The notes beneath the pieces are model-generated. The model was not told the origin of the DNA and made no database searches. It saw nothing but the letters and a program-made list of their open reading frames with translations. From Bradyrhizobium sp. AZCC 1693 (lineage in GTDB: Bacteria > Pseudomonadota > Alphaproteobacteria > Rhizobiales > Xanthobacteraceae): a stretch of 64,000 nucleotides of DNA. Of this stretch, positions 8,384 through 17,686 are shown piece by piece. Made by a program: the position numbers and the translations under genes. The first letter of the stretch is position 1. The number at the start of each line of letters is the position of its first letter. The stretch lies in contig NZ_JAZHSD010000001.1 in NCBI RefSeq assembly GCF_036924745.1, positions 620,001 through 684,000 on the forward strand, in the 5' to 3' direction.

Positions 8384-9337
8384 ATGACGGCTGCATTTAC
8401 GTTTCCGGGGCAGGGTTCCCAGGCGGTCGGCATGGGCAAGGCCCTGGCGGAAGCCTTTCCGGCCGCGCGGGCGGTATTCGACGAGGTCGATTCGGCGCTC
8501 GGCGAGAAGCTGACCGCCATCATCTGGGACGGCCCGGCCGAAACCCTGCAGCTCACCGAAAATGCCCAGCCGGCCCTGATGGCGGTCTCGATCGCCACGC
8601 TGCGCGTGCTGGAGACCGAGGCGGGCTTTTCCGTGGGGCGGGATGCGGCCTTCGTCGCCGGCCATTCGCTCGGCGAATACTCCGCGCTGGCTGCGGCGGG
8701 CAGCCTGAGCGTCAGCGATACCGCGCGCCTGCTGCGCACCCGCGGCCTTGCGATGCAAAAAGCGGTGCCGGTCGGCGCCGGGGCCATGGCGGCACTGCTC
8801 GGGCTTGATTATGAGGCCGCGATGGCGGTTGCCGGCGAAGCCGCACAGGGGCAGATCTGCCAGGCCGCCAACGACAATGGCGGCGGACAGGTGGTGGTGT
8901 CCGGCGACAAGGCCGCCGTCGAGCGCGCGCTCGAAATCGCCAAGGCCAAGGGCGCCAAGCGTGCAATGCTGCTGCCGGTGTCCGCGCCGTTCCATTGCAA
9001 GTTGATGCAGCCCGCGGCCGATGCGATGGCGGAGGCGCTGGCCGGTGTAACGATCAAGACGCCGGCCTCGCCACTGGTGTCGAACGTGCTGGCGGCGCCG
9101 ATCACCGATCCCGACGAGATTCGCCGCCGCCTGATCGAGCAGGTCACCGGCACCGTGCGCTGGCGCGAATCGGTGGCTTACATGGCCGCGCATGGCGTCA
9201 CGCGGTTCTTCGAAATCGGCGCCGGCAAGGTGCTGAGCGGGCTGGTCAAGCGCATCGCCGACGGTGCGGTCGGCGTGGCGGTCGGGGGACCCAATGATAT
9301 TGCCGCCGCCAAGGACGCGTTGGCGGCTTCGGCCTAA
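8384..9337 (+). CDS. fabD: malonyl-CoA:ACP transacylase
   Basis: The 317-residue enzyme loads malonate from CoA onto acyl carrier protein for fatty-acid elongation. The family start FPGQGSQ is at about residues 7-13. The nucleophilic Ser95 lies in GHSLGEY, the catalytic His is in APFHCKLM near residue 204, and the C-terminal FFEIGAGKVLSGL is present. GAGGGAG precedes the ATG at 8384. fabG follows after 21 bp, then acpP and fabF: the conserved type II fatty-acid synthase block. Confidence 0.96.
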   Translation: MTAAFTFPGQGSQAVGMGKALAEAFPAARAVFDEVDSALGEKLTAIIWDGPAETLQLTENAQPALMAVSIATLRVLETEAGFSVGRDAAFVAGHSLGEYSALAAAGSLSVSDTARLLRTRGLAMQKAVPVGAGAMAALLGLDYEAAMAVAGEAAQGQICQAANDNGGGQVVVSGDKAAVERALEIAKAKGAKRAMLLPVSAPFHCKLMQPAADAMAEALAGVTIKTPASPLVSNVLAAPITDPDEIRRRLIEQVTGTVRWRESVAYMAAHGVTRFFEIGAGKVLSGLVKRIADGAVGVAVGGPNDIAAAKDALAASA

Positions 9338-9358
9338 AGCTCCCGGAAGGAGACATTG

Positions 9359-10096
9359 ATGTTCGATTTGACGGGCAGGACGGCGCTGGTGACCGGCGCG
9401 ACGGGCGGCATTGGCGGGGCGATCGCGCAGGCGTTGCACGCGCAGGGCGCGACAGTGGCGATATCAGGAACGCGCCGCGAGGTGCTGGATTCGTTCGCCG
9501 GCAGGCTTGGCGACCGTGTCCACGTGTTGCCCTGCAACCTTTCCGATAGCGCTGATGTCGAGGCGCTGGTGCCCGCGGCGGAAGCCGCGATGGGGCAGGT
9601 CGACATCCTGATCGCCAATGCCGGCATCACGCGCGACAACCTGTTCGTGCAGTTGCGCGACGAGGACTGGGACGACGTCATCCAGGTCAATCTGACCGCG
9701 ACCTTCCGTCTCGCCCGCGCCGCAACCAAACTGATGATGCGCAAGCGCTTCGGCCGGATCATTGCGATCACCTCGGTCGTCGGTGTGACCGGCAACCCCG
9801 GCCAGGCCAACTACACCGCTTCGAAGGCCGGAATCATCGGCCTGATCAAGACGCTGGGTGCGGAATACGCCAAGCGCAATGTGACCGCCAATTGCATCGC
9901 GCCGGGGTTTATCAAGACGCCGATGACGGACGCGCTCAACGACAAACAGCGCGAAACCATTCTGACGAAGGTTCCTGCGGCGCGGCTGGGGACGCCGGAG
10001 GACATCGCCGCGGCGGCTGTCTATCTCGCCTCGAACGAGGCGGCCTATGTCACCGGCCAGACGATTCACGTCAACGGCGGAATGGCCATGTTTTGA
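9359..10096 (+). CDS. fabG: 3-oxoacyl-[ACP] reductase
   Basis: The 245-residue short-chain dehydrogenase reduces 3-ketoacyl-ACP with NADPH. It has the cofactor motif TGATGGIG (12-19), NAG (87-89), and the catalytic Ser139, Tyr152 and Lys156 (YTASK). Its ending, VTGQTIHVNGGMAMF, is typical of FabG. GGAAGGAG precedes the ATG at 9359; an adjacent TTG at 9356 is less likely. A short CGGCC-AAA-GGCCG stem with TTT follows at 10120-10135 and may act as a weak terminator. Confidence 0.96.
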   Translation: MFDLTGRTALVTGATGGIGGAIAQALHAQGATVAISGTRREVLDSFAGRLGDRVHVLPCNLSDSADVEALVPAAEAAMGQVDILIANAGITRDNLFVQLRDEDWDDVIQVNLTATFRLARAATKLMMRKRFGRIIAITSVVGVTGNPGQANYTASKAGIIGLIKTLGAEYAKRNVTANCIAPGFIKTPMTDALNDKQRETILTKVPAARLGTPEDIAAAAVYLASNEAAYVTGQTIHVNGGMAMF

Positions 10097-10400
10097 GCCA
10101 GTTATTGCCCTGATCGATGCGGCCAAAGGCCGTTTCGCCGGGGTGGTGGAGGTTGTAGTCAGGACTTGGGAAGTATGGTAACCGAACCCCCGACGGATGG
10201 GCAAACAAGGCCATTGCAGGATTTTGAAACCCTGTATATTGGCGTGGCGAAGCCTGCCGTTCGCCGGGGCTTTGTCGGCTACCACCGGGCCGAATCAAGA
10301 CTATGCGCGATAGCGAAGGAAGTTTAACGACCACGATAGCTCGTAGCGTTTCTGAAGCGTCTTGGGGTCGGGTCCATTGGAACAAGCACGAGGTTGAACG
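10097..10400. other. fabG-acpP intergenic region
   Basis: A 304-bp gap without a convincing gene. It begins with a small CGGCC/GGCCG hairpin after fabG and should contain the separate acpP promoter, as the carrier protein is usually made in excess over the enzymes. No promoter element stands out enough to mark. An acpP ribosome site is not strong; the best purine run is GAGG, 12 bases before the ATG. Confidence 0.5.
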
Positions 10401-10640
10401 ATGAGTGAGATTGGCGAGCGGGTTAAGAAGATTGTGGTCGAACACCTCGGTGTTGAACCCGACAAGGTTGTCGACAACGCAAGTTTCATCGACGATCTCG
10501 GCGCCGACAGTCTCGACACCGTCGAGCTTGTGATGGCATTTGAAGAAGAGTTCGGTTGCGAGATCCCCGATGACGCCGCCGAGACGATTTTGACCGTCGG
10601 CGACGCCACGAAGTTTCTCGAGAAGAACGCGAAAAGCTGA
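10401..10640 (+). CDS. acpP: acyl carrier protein
   Basis: The 79-residue, strongly acidic product carries the phosphopantetheine attachment motif [12 protein letters not shown], with Ser37 as the modified residue. It shuttles acyl intermediates between the Fab enzymes in the cytosol. The context fabD-fabG-acpP-fabF is the canonical order, and a strong hairpin terminator follows, which would keep acpP transcript above that of fabF. Confidence 0.98.
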   Translation: MSEIGERVKKIVVEHLGVEPDKVVDNASFIDDLGADSLDTVELVMAFEEEFGCEIPDDAAETILTVGDATKFLEKNAKS

Positions 10641-10662
10641 CGTCCCGGGCGGGTAGAGACAG

Positions 10663-10706
10663 AACCGGACGGGCCGTTGTCGAACGGTCCCCCGGTTTCT
10701 TGTTTT
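10663..10706 (+). terminator. intrinsic terminator between acpP and fabF
   Basis: AACCGG (10663-10668) pairs with CCGGTT (10692-10697), and inside it GGGCCGTT... pairs with AACGGTCC around a GTCG loop (one G-T pair, small bulge). TCTTGTTTT follows. It is likely a partial terminator, because fabF lies just downstream on the same strand. Confidence 0.72.
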
Positions 10707-10737
10707 AGGCCGGCATTTTCGGGCTGGAGTTTCTGAC

Positions 10738-12003
10738 ATGAGGCGGGTTGTCGTCACGGGGCTGGGCATGGTTACGCCGCTCGGCTGCGGCGTTGACACA
10801 ACGTGGACGCGTATCCTCAGCGGCCAGAGCGGCGCCAGGAAGATCGATACATTCGAAGTCGCCGATCTTGCGAGCCGGATCGCTTGCGTGATTCCGCGCG
10901 GCGACGGCAGTGATGGCACCTTCAATCCCGACCAGTGGATGGAGCCAAAGGAACAGCGCAAGGTCGACGATTTCATCATCTTTGCGATGGCTGCGGCGCG
11001 CCAGGCGCTCGACGACGCCGACTGGCATCCCTCGACCGAAGAAGACAAATGCGCCACCGGCACCCTGATCGGTTCGGGAATCGGCGGCCTGTCCGGCATC
11101 GCCGACACGGCGTTGCTGCTGAAGGAACGCGGGCCGCGCAGGGTATCGCCGTTCTTCATCCCGGGGCGGCTGATCAATCTCGCTTCCGGCTATGTCTCGA
11201 TCGAGCACGGTCTCAAGGGCCCCAACCATTCCGTGGTGACCGCGTGTTCGACCGGAGCGCATGCGATCGGCGATGGCGCCAGGCTGATTGCGCTCGGCGA
11301 CGCCGACGTCATGGTGGCGGGCGGGACCGAATCGCCGATCTGCCGGCTGGCGATGGCGGGATTCTGCGCGGCGCGCGCGCTCTCGACCGGCTTCAACGAG
11401 ACGCCGCACAGGGCCTCGCGGCCCTATGACAGGGATCGCGATGGATTCGTCATGGGCGAGGGCGCCGGCGTCGTCGTGCTCGAGGAATATGAGCATGCGA
11501 AAAACCGCGGTGCGCGAATCTATGCCGAAGTGGTGGGCTACGGCCTGTCCGGCGACGCCTATCACATCACCTCGCCGTCGCCGGATGGCGATGGCGGCTT
11601 CCGCAGCATGAGCGCGGCGATCAAGCGCGCCGGAATCGCGGTATCCGATATCGACTACATCAACGCCCACGGCACTTCGACGCAGATCGGCGACGAGATC
11701 GAACTCGGCGCGGTGGAGCGGCTGCTCGGCAACGCCGCTTCCAAGGTGTCGATGTCGTCGACGAAATCGTCGACCGGGCACCTGCTCGGTGCAGCCGGTG
11801 CGATCGAGGCCATTTTCAGTATCCTTGCGATTCGCGATAACGTTGCTCCACCCACCATCAATTTGGAAAATCCGTCTGTGGAAACGGCGATCGATCTGGT
11901 GCCGCAGACGGCGCGCAAGCGCGAGATTAACGTCGCGCTGTCGAATTCCTTCGGTTTCGGGGGCACCAATGCCTCCCTGATCGTTCAGCGCGTGACTGAC
12001 TAG
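10738..12003 (+). CDS. fabF: 3-oxoacyl-[ACP] synthase II
   Basis: The 421-residue condensing enzyme elongates acyl-ACP with malonyl-ACP. The catalytic triad is complete: Cys170 in TACSTGA, His311 in NAHGTST and His348 in STGHLLGAAG, with the C-terminal NSFGFGGTNA motif. The length is normal for KAS II. It lies after the acpP terminator and is followed about 125 bp later by mltG. Confidence 0.96.
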   Translation: MRRVVVTGLGMVTPLGCGVDTTWTRILSGQSGARKIDTFEVADLASRIACVIPRGDGSDGTFNPDQWMEPKEQRKVDDFIIFAMAAARQALDDADWHPSTEEDKCATGTLIGSGIGGLSGIADTALLLKERGPRRVSPFFIPGRLINLASGYVSIEHGLKGPNHSVVTACSTGAHAIGDGARLIALGDADVMVAGGTESPICRLAMAGFCAARALSTGFNETPHRASRPYDRDRDGFVMGEGAGVVVLEEYEHAKNRGARIYAEVVGYGLSGDAYHITSPSPDGDGGFRSMSAAIKRAGIAVSDIDYINAHGTSTQIGDEIELGAVERLLGNAASKVSMSSTKSSTGHLLGAAGAIEAIFSILAIRDNVAPPTINLENPSVETAIDLVPQTARKREINVALSNSFGFGGTNASLIVQRVTD

Positions 12004-12129
12004 CAAGTGTTTATAACGACTCCACCGTTTTGCCGTATTCGGCGATGACTTCTACATATGGGCGTATGCTATCGGCCGGGCAGGGGATTGCCGGGCCGCG
12101 ATTGAACCGACAGGATTCAGGTTGCATCG

Positions 12130-13401
12130 ATGAGTGAGAGGCCGCCCATTTCACCACGAAGCCCGCGCGCTGCGCTGGAGCCCGAGCAGGTGCCGCCGCC
12201 GCCGAAGCGGTCGGAGCGCGCCCGCAATCCTTTCGTGGTGGTCGGCAATGCCATCATCACCATCCTGATCATTCTGATGATCGGGGCAGGAACGGTGTAC
12301 TATTACGGCAGGCAAATGCTGGAGACGCCGGGCCCGCTGCGGGAAGACAAGATCGTCAACATTCCCTCGCGTGCCGGCAAGCGCGACATCGCCGACGCGC
12401 TGCTGCGCGAGGGCGTGATCAACGTCAATCCCTGGGTATTCATCGGCGGCGTGTTTGCGCTGAAAGCGAGTTCCGACCTCAAGCCGGGCGAATATTCGTT
12501 CCAGAAGAACGCCAGCCTGCGCGATGTCATCGCTACCATCGTCGAGGGCAAGGTGGTGCAGCACGCCGTCACTATCCCTGAAGGCCTGACCTCCGAACAG
12601 ATCGTGGCGCGGCTCATCGACAACGACATCTTCGCTGGGAGCGTGCGGGAAATGCCGCGCGAAGGCACGCTGCTGCCGGAAACCTACAAATTCCCGCGCG
12701 GCACCACGCGCGAGCAGGTGATCCACCGCTTGCAACAGAGCCAGAAGCGGGTGCTCGCGGAGATCTGGGAACGCCGCAACCCGGATGTTCTGGTCAAGTC
12801 GCCGGAGCAGCTCATCACGCTGGCTTCGATCATCGAGAAGGAAACCGGCCGGGCCGACGAGCGCAGCCGCGTGGCCGCAGTATTCACCAATCGCCTGCGG
12901 CAGAGGATCAAGCTGCAGTCCGATCCGACCATCATCTACGGCCTGGTCGGCGGCAAGGGAACGCTGGGCCGGCCGATCAAGCGCTCCGAGATCACGCAGC
13001 CGTCGCCCTACAACACCTATGTGATCGAAGGCCTGCCGCCCGGGCCGATCGCCAATCCGGGCCGCGCCTCGCTCGAAGCCGCCGCCAACCCGGCGCGCAC
13101 CCGCGACCTGTTCTTCGTGGCCGACGGAACCGGTGGGCACGCCTTTACCGAGACCTACGACCAGCACCAGAAGAACGTCGCCAAGCTGCGGGCGCTCGAA
13201 AAACAGATTCAGAACGATACCGTCGAACCATCAGAGGATGCGCCGCCGCCAACGCCGGCCGGAGCGCCGGCCGATCCCAATCCAACCGCAACCACGCCAC
13301 GGCCGGCGGCGCCGGCCAAAAAGCCGCCCGCCCGTCCGGCGGCGCCTGCCCGCCAGGGCGCCGCGCAGTCGACCACGACGCCGCCGGTGGTTCAGCGCTG
13401 A
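12130..13401 (+). CDS. mltG: endolytic murein transglycosylase MltG (YceG-like)
   Basis: The 423-residue inner-membrane protein cleaves nascent glycan strands and is thought to set their length. A Pro-rich cytoplasmic N-terminus leads into one transmembrane helix at about residues 34-58. The LysM-like region follows, then the YceG catalytic domain with LASIIEKETG (catalytic Glu at about 236), LQSDPTIIYG and the family's PYNTY...GLPPGPI...ANP signature. The C-terminal 70 residues are Pro/Ala-rich and probably disordered. The fabF-mltG neighbourhood is common in proteobacteria. Confidence 0.93.
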   Translation: MSERPPISPRSPRAALEPEQVPPPPKRSERARNPFVVVGNAIITILIILMIGAGTVYYYGRQMLETPGPLREDKIVNIPSRAGKRDIADALLREGVINVNPWVFIGGVFALKASSDLKPGEYSFQKNASLRDVIATIVEGKVVQHAVTIPEGLTSEQIVARLIDNDIFAGSVREMPREGTLLPETYKFPRGTTREQVIHRLQQSQKRVLAEIWERRNPDVLVKSPEQLITLASIIEKETGRADERSRVAAVFTNRLRQRIKLQSDPTIIYGLVGGKGTLGRPIKRSEITQPSPYNTYVIEGLPPGPIANPGRASLEAAANPARTRDLFFVADGTGGHAFTETYDQHQKNVAKLRALEKQIQNDTVEPSEDAPPPTPAGAPADPNPTATTPRPAAPAKKPPARPAAPARQGAAQSTTTPPVVQR

Positions 13402-13528
13402 CGCCCGGCCGGTTGAGTCTGAGTTCCGGCTACTGCCGGATCGCAATTCCACTTTGGCGTAAATCGGCTTAAGGTCGCGCCGTCCCTTTCGAGTCTCGAA
13501 ATCCCTGTCTTTTGGAGAGTGTTACGCG

Positions 13529-14416
13529 ATGGCGCTATCGAGCATGACCGGTTTTGCCCGGAGCCACGGCGCCAGCGGCCCCTATGCGTTCGAATGGGAA
13601 CTGAAGTCCGTCAACGCCAAGGGCTTTGACCTGCGCTTGCGCCTGCCGCCCGGCTGGGACGAGCTGGAGGCCTTTGCCAAGAAACGCGCCGGCGAGGTGC
13701 TGTCGCGGGGCACGGTATACGCCAACCTCAGCGTCAAACGCGCCAACGCGGTCTCCACCGTGCGCATCAATGAAGACGTGCTGGCCGCGATCGTGAAGGT
13801 CGCGGGCGAGCTCGCCGGCAGGATCGACGCGGTGGCGCCCAGCATCGACGGATTGCTCGGTATCAAGGGCGTCATCGAGGTCGTCGACCCCGAAAGCGAC
13901 GAGACGGAAGACAAGGCGGCGAGGGATGCGGCGGCCGCCGCCTTCGAGCAGGCGCTCGCCCATCTGGTCGAGATGCGCCGCCGCGAGGGCGTGGCGCTCG
14001 GGCAAATTCTGATCCAGCGCATGGATGAGATCGAAAGGCTGGCGAAGAAGGCCGAGGCAGCACCCGGCCGCAAGCCGGATGCGATCAGGGCACGCCTGGC
14101 CGAGCAGGTGGCGGCGCTGCTGGACACTTCGGAACGCTTCGACCCTGACAGGCTCAATCAGGAAGCGATCCTGATCGCGACCAAGGCCGATATTCGCGAA
14201 GAGCTCGACCGCATCGCCTCGCACGTCGCGCAGGCCCGCGAGATGATCGGCAAGGGCGGACCAGTCGGCCGGCGGCTCGACTTCCTCGCCCAGGAATTCA
14301 ACCGCGAGGTCAACACCTGCTGCTCCAAATCGAATGATCTGGAATTGACCCAGACCGGGCTCGAAATGAAGAACGTGGTCGAGCAATTCCGCGAACAGGT
14401 CCAGAACCTGGAGTAA
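13529..14416 (+). CDS. YicC family endoribonuclease
   Basis: The 295-residue YicC-type protein begins with the family signature MTGFARS at about residues 6-12 and the ELKSVNAKG segment. It ends in the conserved block GRRLDFLAQEFNREVNT...SKSNDLELTQTGLEMK (about 249-285). YicC proteins are single-strand-specific endoribonucleases linked to small-RNA turnover. The gmk gene starts 3 bp after its stop, a pairing seen widely. Confidence 0.93.
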   Translation: MALSSMTGFARSHGASGPYAFEWELKSVNAKGFDLRLRLPPGWDELEAFAKKRAGEVLSRGTVYANLSVKRANAVSTVRINEDVLAAIVKVAGELAGRIDAVAPSIDGLLGIKGVIEVVDPESDETEDKAARDAAAAAFEQALAHLVEMRRREGVALGQILIQRMDEIERLAKKAEAAPGRKPDAIRARLAEQVAALLDTSERFDPDRLNQEAILIATKADIREELDRIASHVAQAREMIGKGGPVGRRLDFLAQEFNREVNTCCSKSNDLELTQTGLEMKNVVEQFREQVQNLE

Positions 14417-14419
14417 CCG

Positions 14420-15073
14420 ATGACGGCTGGAGGTTTCGACGGGGTTGAACGGCGAGGGCTGATGTTCGTGCTGTCGTCGCCCTCGGGCGCGGGCAAGACC
14501 ACGCTGTCGCGTATGTTGCTTGAGCGCGAGCCGGGCCTGAAGATGTCCGTTTCAGCGACGACGCGCTCGATGCGACCGGGCGAGGTCGATGGTCGTGACT
14601 ATTTCTTTGTCGACAAACCCAGGTTCGAGGCCATGGTCGCGCAGGGCGAATTGCTCGAATGGGCGACGGTGTTCGACAATCTTTACGGGACGCCGCGTGC
14701 GCCGGTCGAAGCGGCATTGTCGGCGGGACAGGACGTTTTGTTCGACATCGACTGGCAGGGCACCCAACAACTGCATCAGAAGGCGAGCATCGATGTCGTC
14801 CGGGTGTTCATCCTGCCGCCGTCGGCCGCCGATCTCGAGAAACGGCTGCACACGCGGGCGCAGGATTCCGACGAGGTGATTCGCGGGCGCATGAGCCGCG
14901 CCACCCACGAACTCAGTCACTGGGCGGAATACGACTACATCGTCGTCAACCACAACGTCGATGACGCGTTCGCCGAGGTGCAGTCGATCCTCAAGGCCGA
15001 ACGGCTCAAGCGTGAGCGCCGCACCGGCCTGACCGAGTTCGTTCGCAAGCTGCAGCGCCAGTTGGAAAAATAG
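14420..15073 (+). CDS. gmk: guanylate kinase
   Basis: The 217-residue enzyme phosphorylates GMP with ATP. The P-loop SSPSGAGKTT lies at about residues 16-25, and the GMP-binding block TTRSMRPGEVDGRDYFF follows directly. The lid and C-terminal region (RMSRATHELSHWAEYDYIVVN) are intact. It is closely coupled to the upstream yicC-type gene (3-bp gap). Confidence 0.97.
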   Translation: MTAGGFDGVERRGLMFVLSSPSGAGKTTLSRMLLEREPGLKMSVSATTRSMRPGEVDGRDYFFVDKPRFEAMVAQGELLEWATVFDNLYGTPRAPVEAALSAGQDVLFDIDWQGTQQLHQKASIDVVRVFILPPSAADLEKRLHTRAQDSDEVIRGRMSRATHELSHWAEYDYIVVNHNVDDAFAEVQSILKAERLKRERRTGLTEFVRKLQRQLEK

Positions 15074-15091
15074 CCGCCGCGTCCGGTTCGG

Positions 15092-16210
15092 TTAGGTCTG
15101 CGCGCTGCGGGCGAGCCGCGCCAGCATTTCCGTAACCTGCTGGTCCCCGTCCTGCGGCATGTGTATTTGGGACATATGTCCCTGCGACACGTGTCGCCGG
15201 TCCTGGGGTGCGCGTGGCCGTTCGGGGGTGCGTGGCCGTTCCTGGGGCACGCGCGTGCGCGGTCGCTCCTTGGGCATGCGCGTCGTATGGTGCACGCCGC
15301 CGGCGCGCCGCAGCCCGGCGTCCTCGTCGTGGAACATCGGCTGTGGCGAACGCCGCTTTGTCTTTGCGGAATCCCACATCGCGCGCCGCTTGCGGCGCAT
15401 GGCGCGGCGTGCCCGCATGCGGCCGATCCTGACGATTGCGCTGACCGTGAGGCCGGCCAGCGCGAGCGCAGCGGCCATCACCATCAACAGCTTCTGCAGC
15501 GATGCGGTCGGCTTTGCCGTCGCCGCTTCCGCAGCCGTGGGCGCAACCTGATCTGCCGCAGGCTGCTGCACTTCCTCGGCCTGCGCCGGCTGGTCTGCGG
15601 GCGAAGCGGCTGCCGCCGTTTGGAGATTGGTTGGCGTGGTCAAGGACCTTGTGGTCGGAGCGTCATTCCATCGCATCGACGACAGTGGCGCCGGCGCCAG
15701 CACGTTCGGCATGGTTGCGGGCTGGGCATTCTGAGTGGCGAGGGCGGGGACTGCCCCAACCGTTCGCGGCTCGGCTCTGGCGGGCGGATTTGGCTCGGCG
15801 CGGGGTTGCTGGGAGACCCATTCGGCACGCGCGTCGGCGATCGACTTGCGCGTGATCGTTGGCGGCTGCGCCGAAGCCGGTTCTGCTGCCGCCGACGACG
15901 GCGCAGGCGCTGAAGCTGGCGGCGCGGCACGTGCGAACTTGTCGTCGGCCGTGTCGCTCTCCTCCCGGAGATACCAGCATTGACGTTTGGTGACGCGATC
16001 GATGCGATAGTACCAGTGGCTGCCCGAGGGGGTCGCGCCCTTCGGCGCGGACAGGCAACTGTCGGCGGCGGCCTCGGTCGCTTGTGGTGTGGCGGCTTCC
16101 GCGGCTGTTGTTAATACCTGGGCCCGGAGATCCGTCATGGTGGCCAGATTGGCGCCTGCCACAACACCGGCAAGGAGAGCCGGGACGAATTTCACGGAAC
16201 GGTTCGACAT
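15092..16210 (-). CDS. hypothetical exported/membrane protein with Pro/Ala-rich linker
   Basis: I do not recognise a named family. The predicted 372 residues start with a signal-like segment (about 1-30). A short region with Trp, Tyr and two Cys follows (SHWYYRIDRVTKRQCWYLREE, Cys52 and Cys78). A long Pro/Ala/Thr-rich linker, one transmembrane helix at about 255-278, and a very basic Arg-rich tail complete it. The start at 16210 begins the hydrophobic segment directly; a start 11 codons earlier is possible. It converges with gmk, 18 bp apart. It may be an envelope protein with a cytoplasmic basic anchor. Confidence 0.6.
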   Translation of the reverse strand: MSNRSVKFVPALLAGVVAGANLATMTDLRAQVLTTAAEAATPQATEAAADSCLSAPKGATPSGSHWYYRIDRVTKRQCWYLREESDTADDKFARAAPPASAPAPSSAAAEPASAQPPTITRKSIADARAEWVSQQPRAEPNPPARAEPRTVGAVPALATQNAQPATMPNVLAPAPLSSMRWNDAPTTRSLTTPTNLQTAAAASPADQPAQAEEVQQPAADQVAPTAAEAATAKPTASLQKLLMVMAAALALAGLTVSAIVRIGRMRARRAMRRKRRAMWDSAKTKRRSPQPMFHDEDAGLRRAGGVHHTTRMPKERPRTRVPQERPRTPERPRAPQDRRHVSQGHMSQIHMPQDGDQQVTEMLARLARSAQT

Positions 16211-17686
16211 TCTGTATCCCCGGCAACGCACGCAACGCAACACTTGATGCGCCCAATCTGGTCAGAGACTTGGGTGGCAATGAGCCGCAATTTCGGAGCG
16301 GATGGGGTATAATTGCGGCTGACGCGCCGCCTCATATGAGGCGGGCTAAGCCTGGGGAAAACCGGCGCTTTTCCTACTGTTTGGCGGCGGTCCAGCGTCC
16401 GGTGCAACCATCGGATCGCACGAATGTGCCAGAGCCGCTGCGGACCGAAAAACGCCCGGAACTGTTGTTCCAGCTCAAACCCTGGACGGATCCACCGGTC
16501 CTTGTGGCGCCATTTGGGCTGACCGACCCGCGGGTAGAGCGATGTCGGTACTCCCTGCGCGTAGTTGTTTTCGATAGGTGTGGCCGGCGCTGGATACGAC
16601 ATTGCGATCTCGCGGCGCGTTGCGCCCGAAGTTATGCATCGACGATGCCCTCTTGAAAGGGAGGGCGCAGGGAAAGCCGGGTGCCCATGACACCCGCAGT
16701 CGTGCGCAAAAATGCACACGGCAGACCGCAGGTGCGCCGGATCACCCGGCTTTCCCTGCGCGATGGTTTTAACGGCTTATGGCGCGCTCCCCGGAGACGA
16801 ATTCCTCTTGCATCCGTCGCTGACGAATTGGCGATTGATCGAAGGCCCGGTTGGGCTCGACAATCTCCATCAGCTTGACACCAGCAACGGGTGCCTGGAC
16901 CACACGCTTTTGCCGTCCGCAGCTTCCTCGAGCCATACGCCTCGACCGGCCCGCATGCTGCCGGAAGAAGTTTCGACTGAGGCGTTTAAGCGCCGGTCGT
17001 CTGCGCGTCGCGTCCGCTCACGGACGAACCGCCCTGCGAACACCTCTCGCGCCCGACGCTGCCGCGTCCACCGCAACCCGTCCCAACGTTCGTGACGATG
17101 GCCAACGCCCCTCTTGCGGGACGGGATAACGGGAGTTGTAGATTTGATTTGGGTGCCGTGTTAAGCGAAAAATCTGTGCTGGTCGTGAAATAAGTTTCTT
17201 GCCACGTGGGGCAAATCAGTGACAGGGCGCCGGCGAAAATCGCGCGAGCGAACATCTACTGAGGGCACACTTAACTCTCGTTTCGGGCGATATCGCTATC
17301 AACGGCGTTTCGACTCGGACAGATTCGGCACGGCGCTGGACGGGGCGAGCGGTGGGACTCGATCAATTGAGTGCACCGTCAACGTATTTCCGTACTTCCC
17401 AGAGGGCGGCGTATGAGAGCGCCGTCCTCTGTTCTCGAAGAGACGAGGCACCGCTCTACCATGGACGATGCCTACTGAGGTTGCTATAGTTCAATCAATC
17501 AACCAAATAGCTGCTTTCCAATAGCAACATTTTGGCAAATGACATTGAAGACCTCGTTCTATGCCGGGTTATCCGCACAACACGGGACGGGACAAGACAT
17601 CGATTTCAACGACACTTAGGCTCTCCCATGTCAATCGAACCCCGTTTTTGCTTTAATATTAACTGACTCCATGTGCGAGCATTAGC
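16211..17686. other. 1.5-kb region without a convincing gene; left flank of an accessory island
   Basis: Several short open frames exist but none has good coding character. The longest candidate (minus strand, 16192-16602, 136 codons) overlaps the upstream gene start and has no clear ribosome site. The middle (about 16650-17260) resembles, from memory, a degenerate dispersed non-coding element of Bradyrhizobium genomes and holds a 19-bp-arm inverted repeat. A second hairpin (AGAGGGCGGCG / CGCCGTCCTCT, 17401-17430, one mismatch) follows. Base composition becomes AT-richer from about 17440 into the next gene. Confidence 0.55.
16665..16761. repeat. inverted repeat with perfect 19-bp arms
   Basis: The left arm GCGCAGGGAAAGCCGGGTG (16665-16683) and right arm CACCCGGCTTTCCCTGCGC (16743-16761) are exact reverse complements separated by 59 bp. 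It could be a structured transcript, a repeat end, or a recombination target. No transposase gene is nearby. Confidence 0.9.

Noticed and set aside
16192..16602. Minus-strand frame of 136 codons starting MSYPAPATPIE
   Set aside because: No clear ribosome site, overlaps the start of the 15092-16210 gene, and composition is not coding-like; it might still be a diverged gene, so it is described in the gap entry only.
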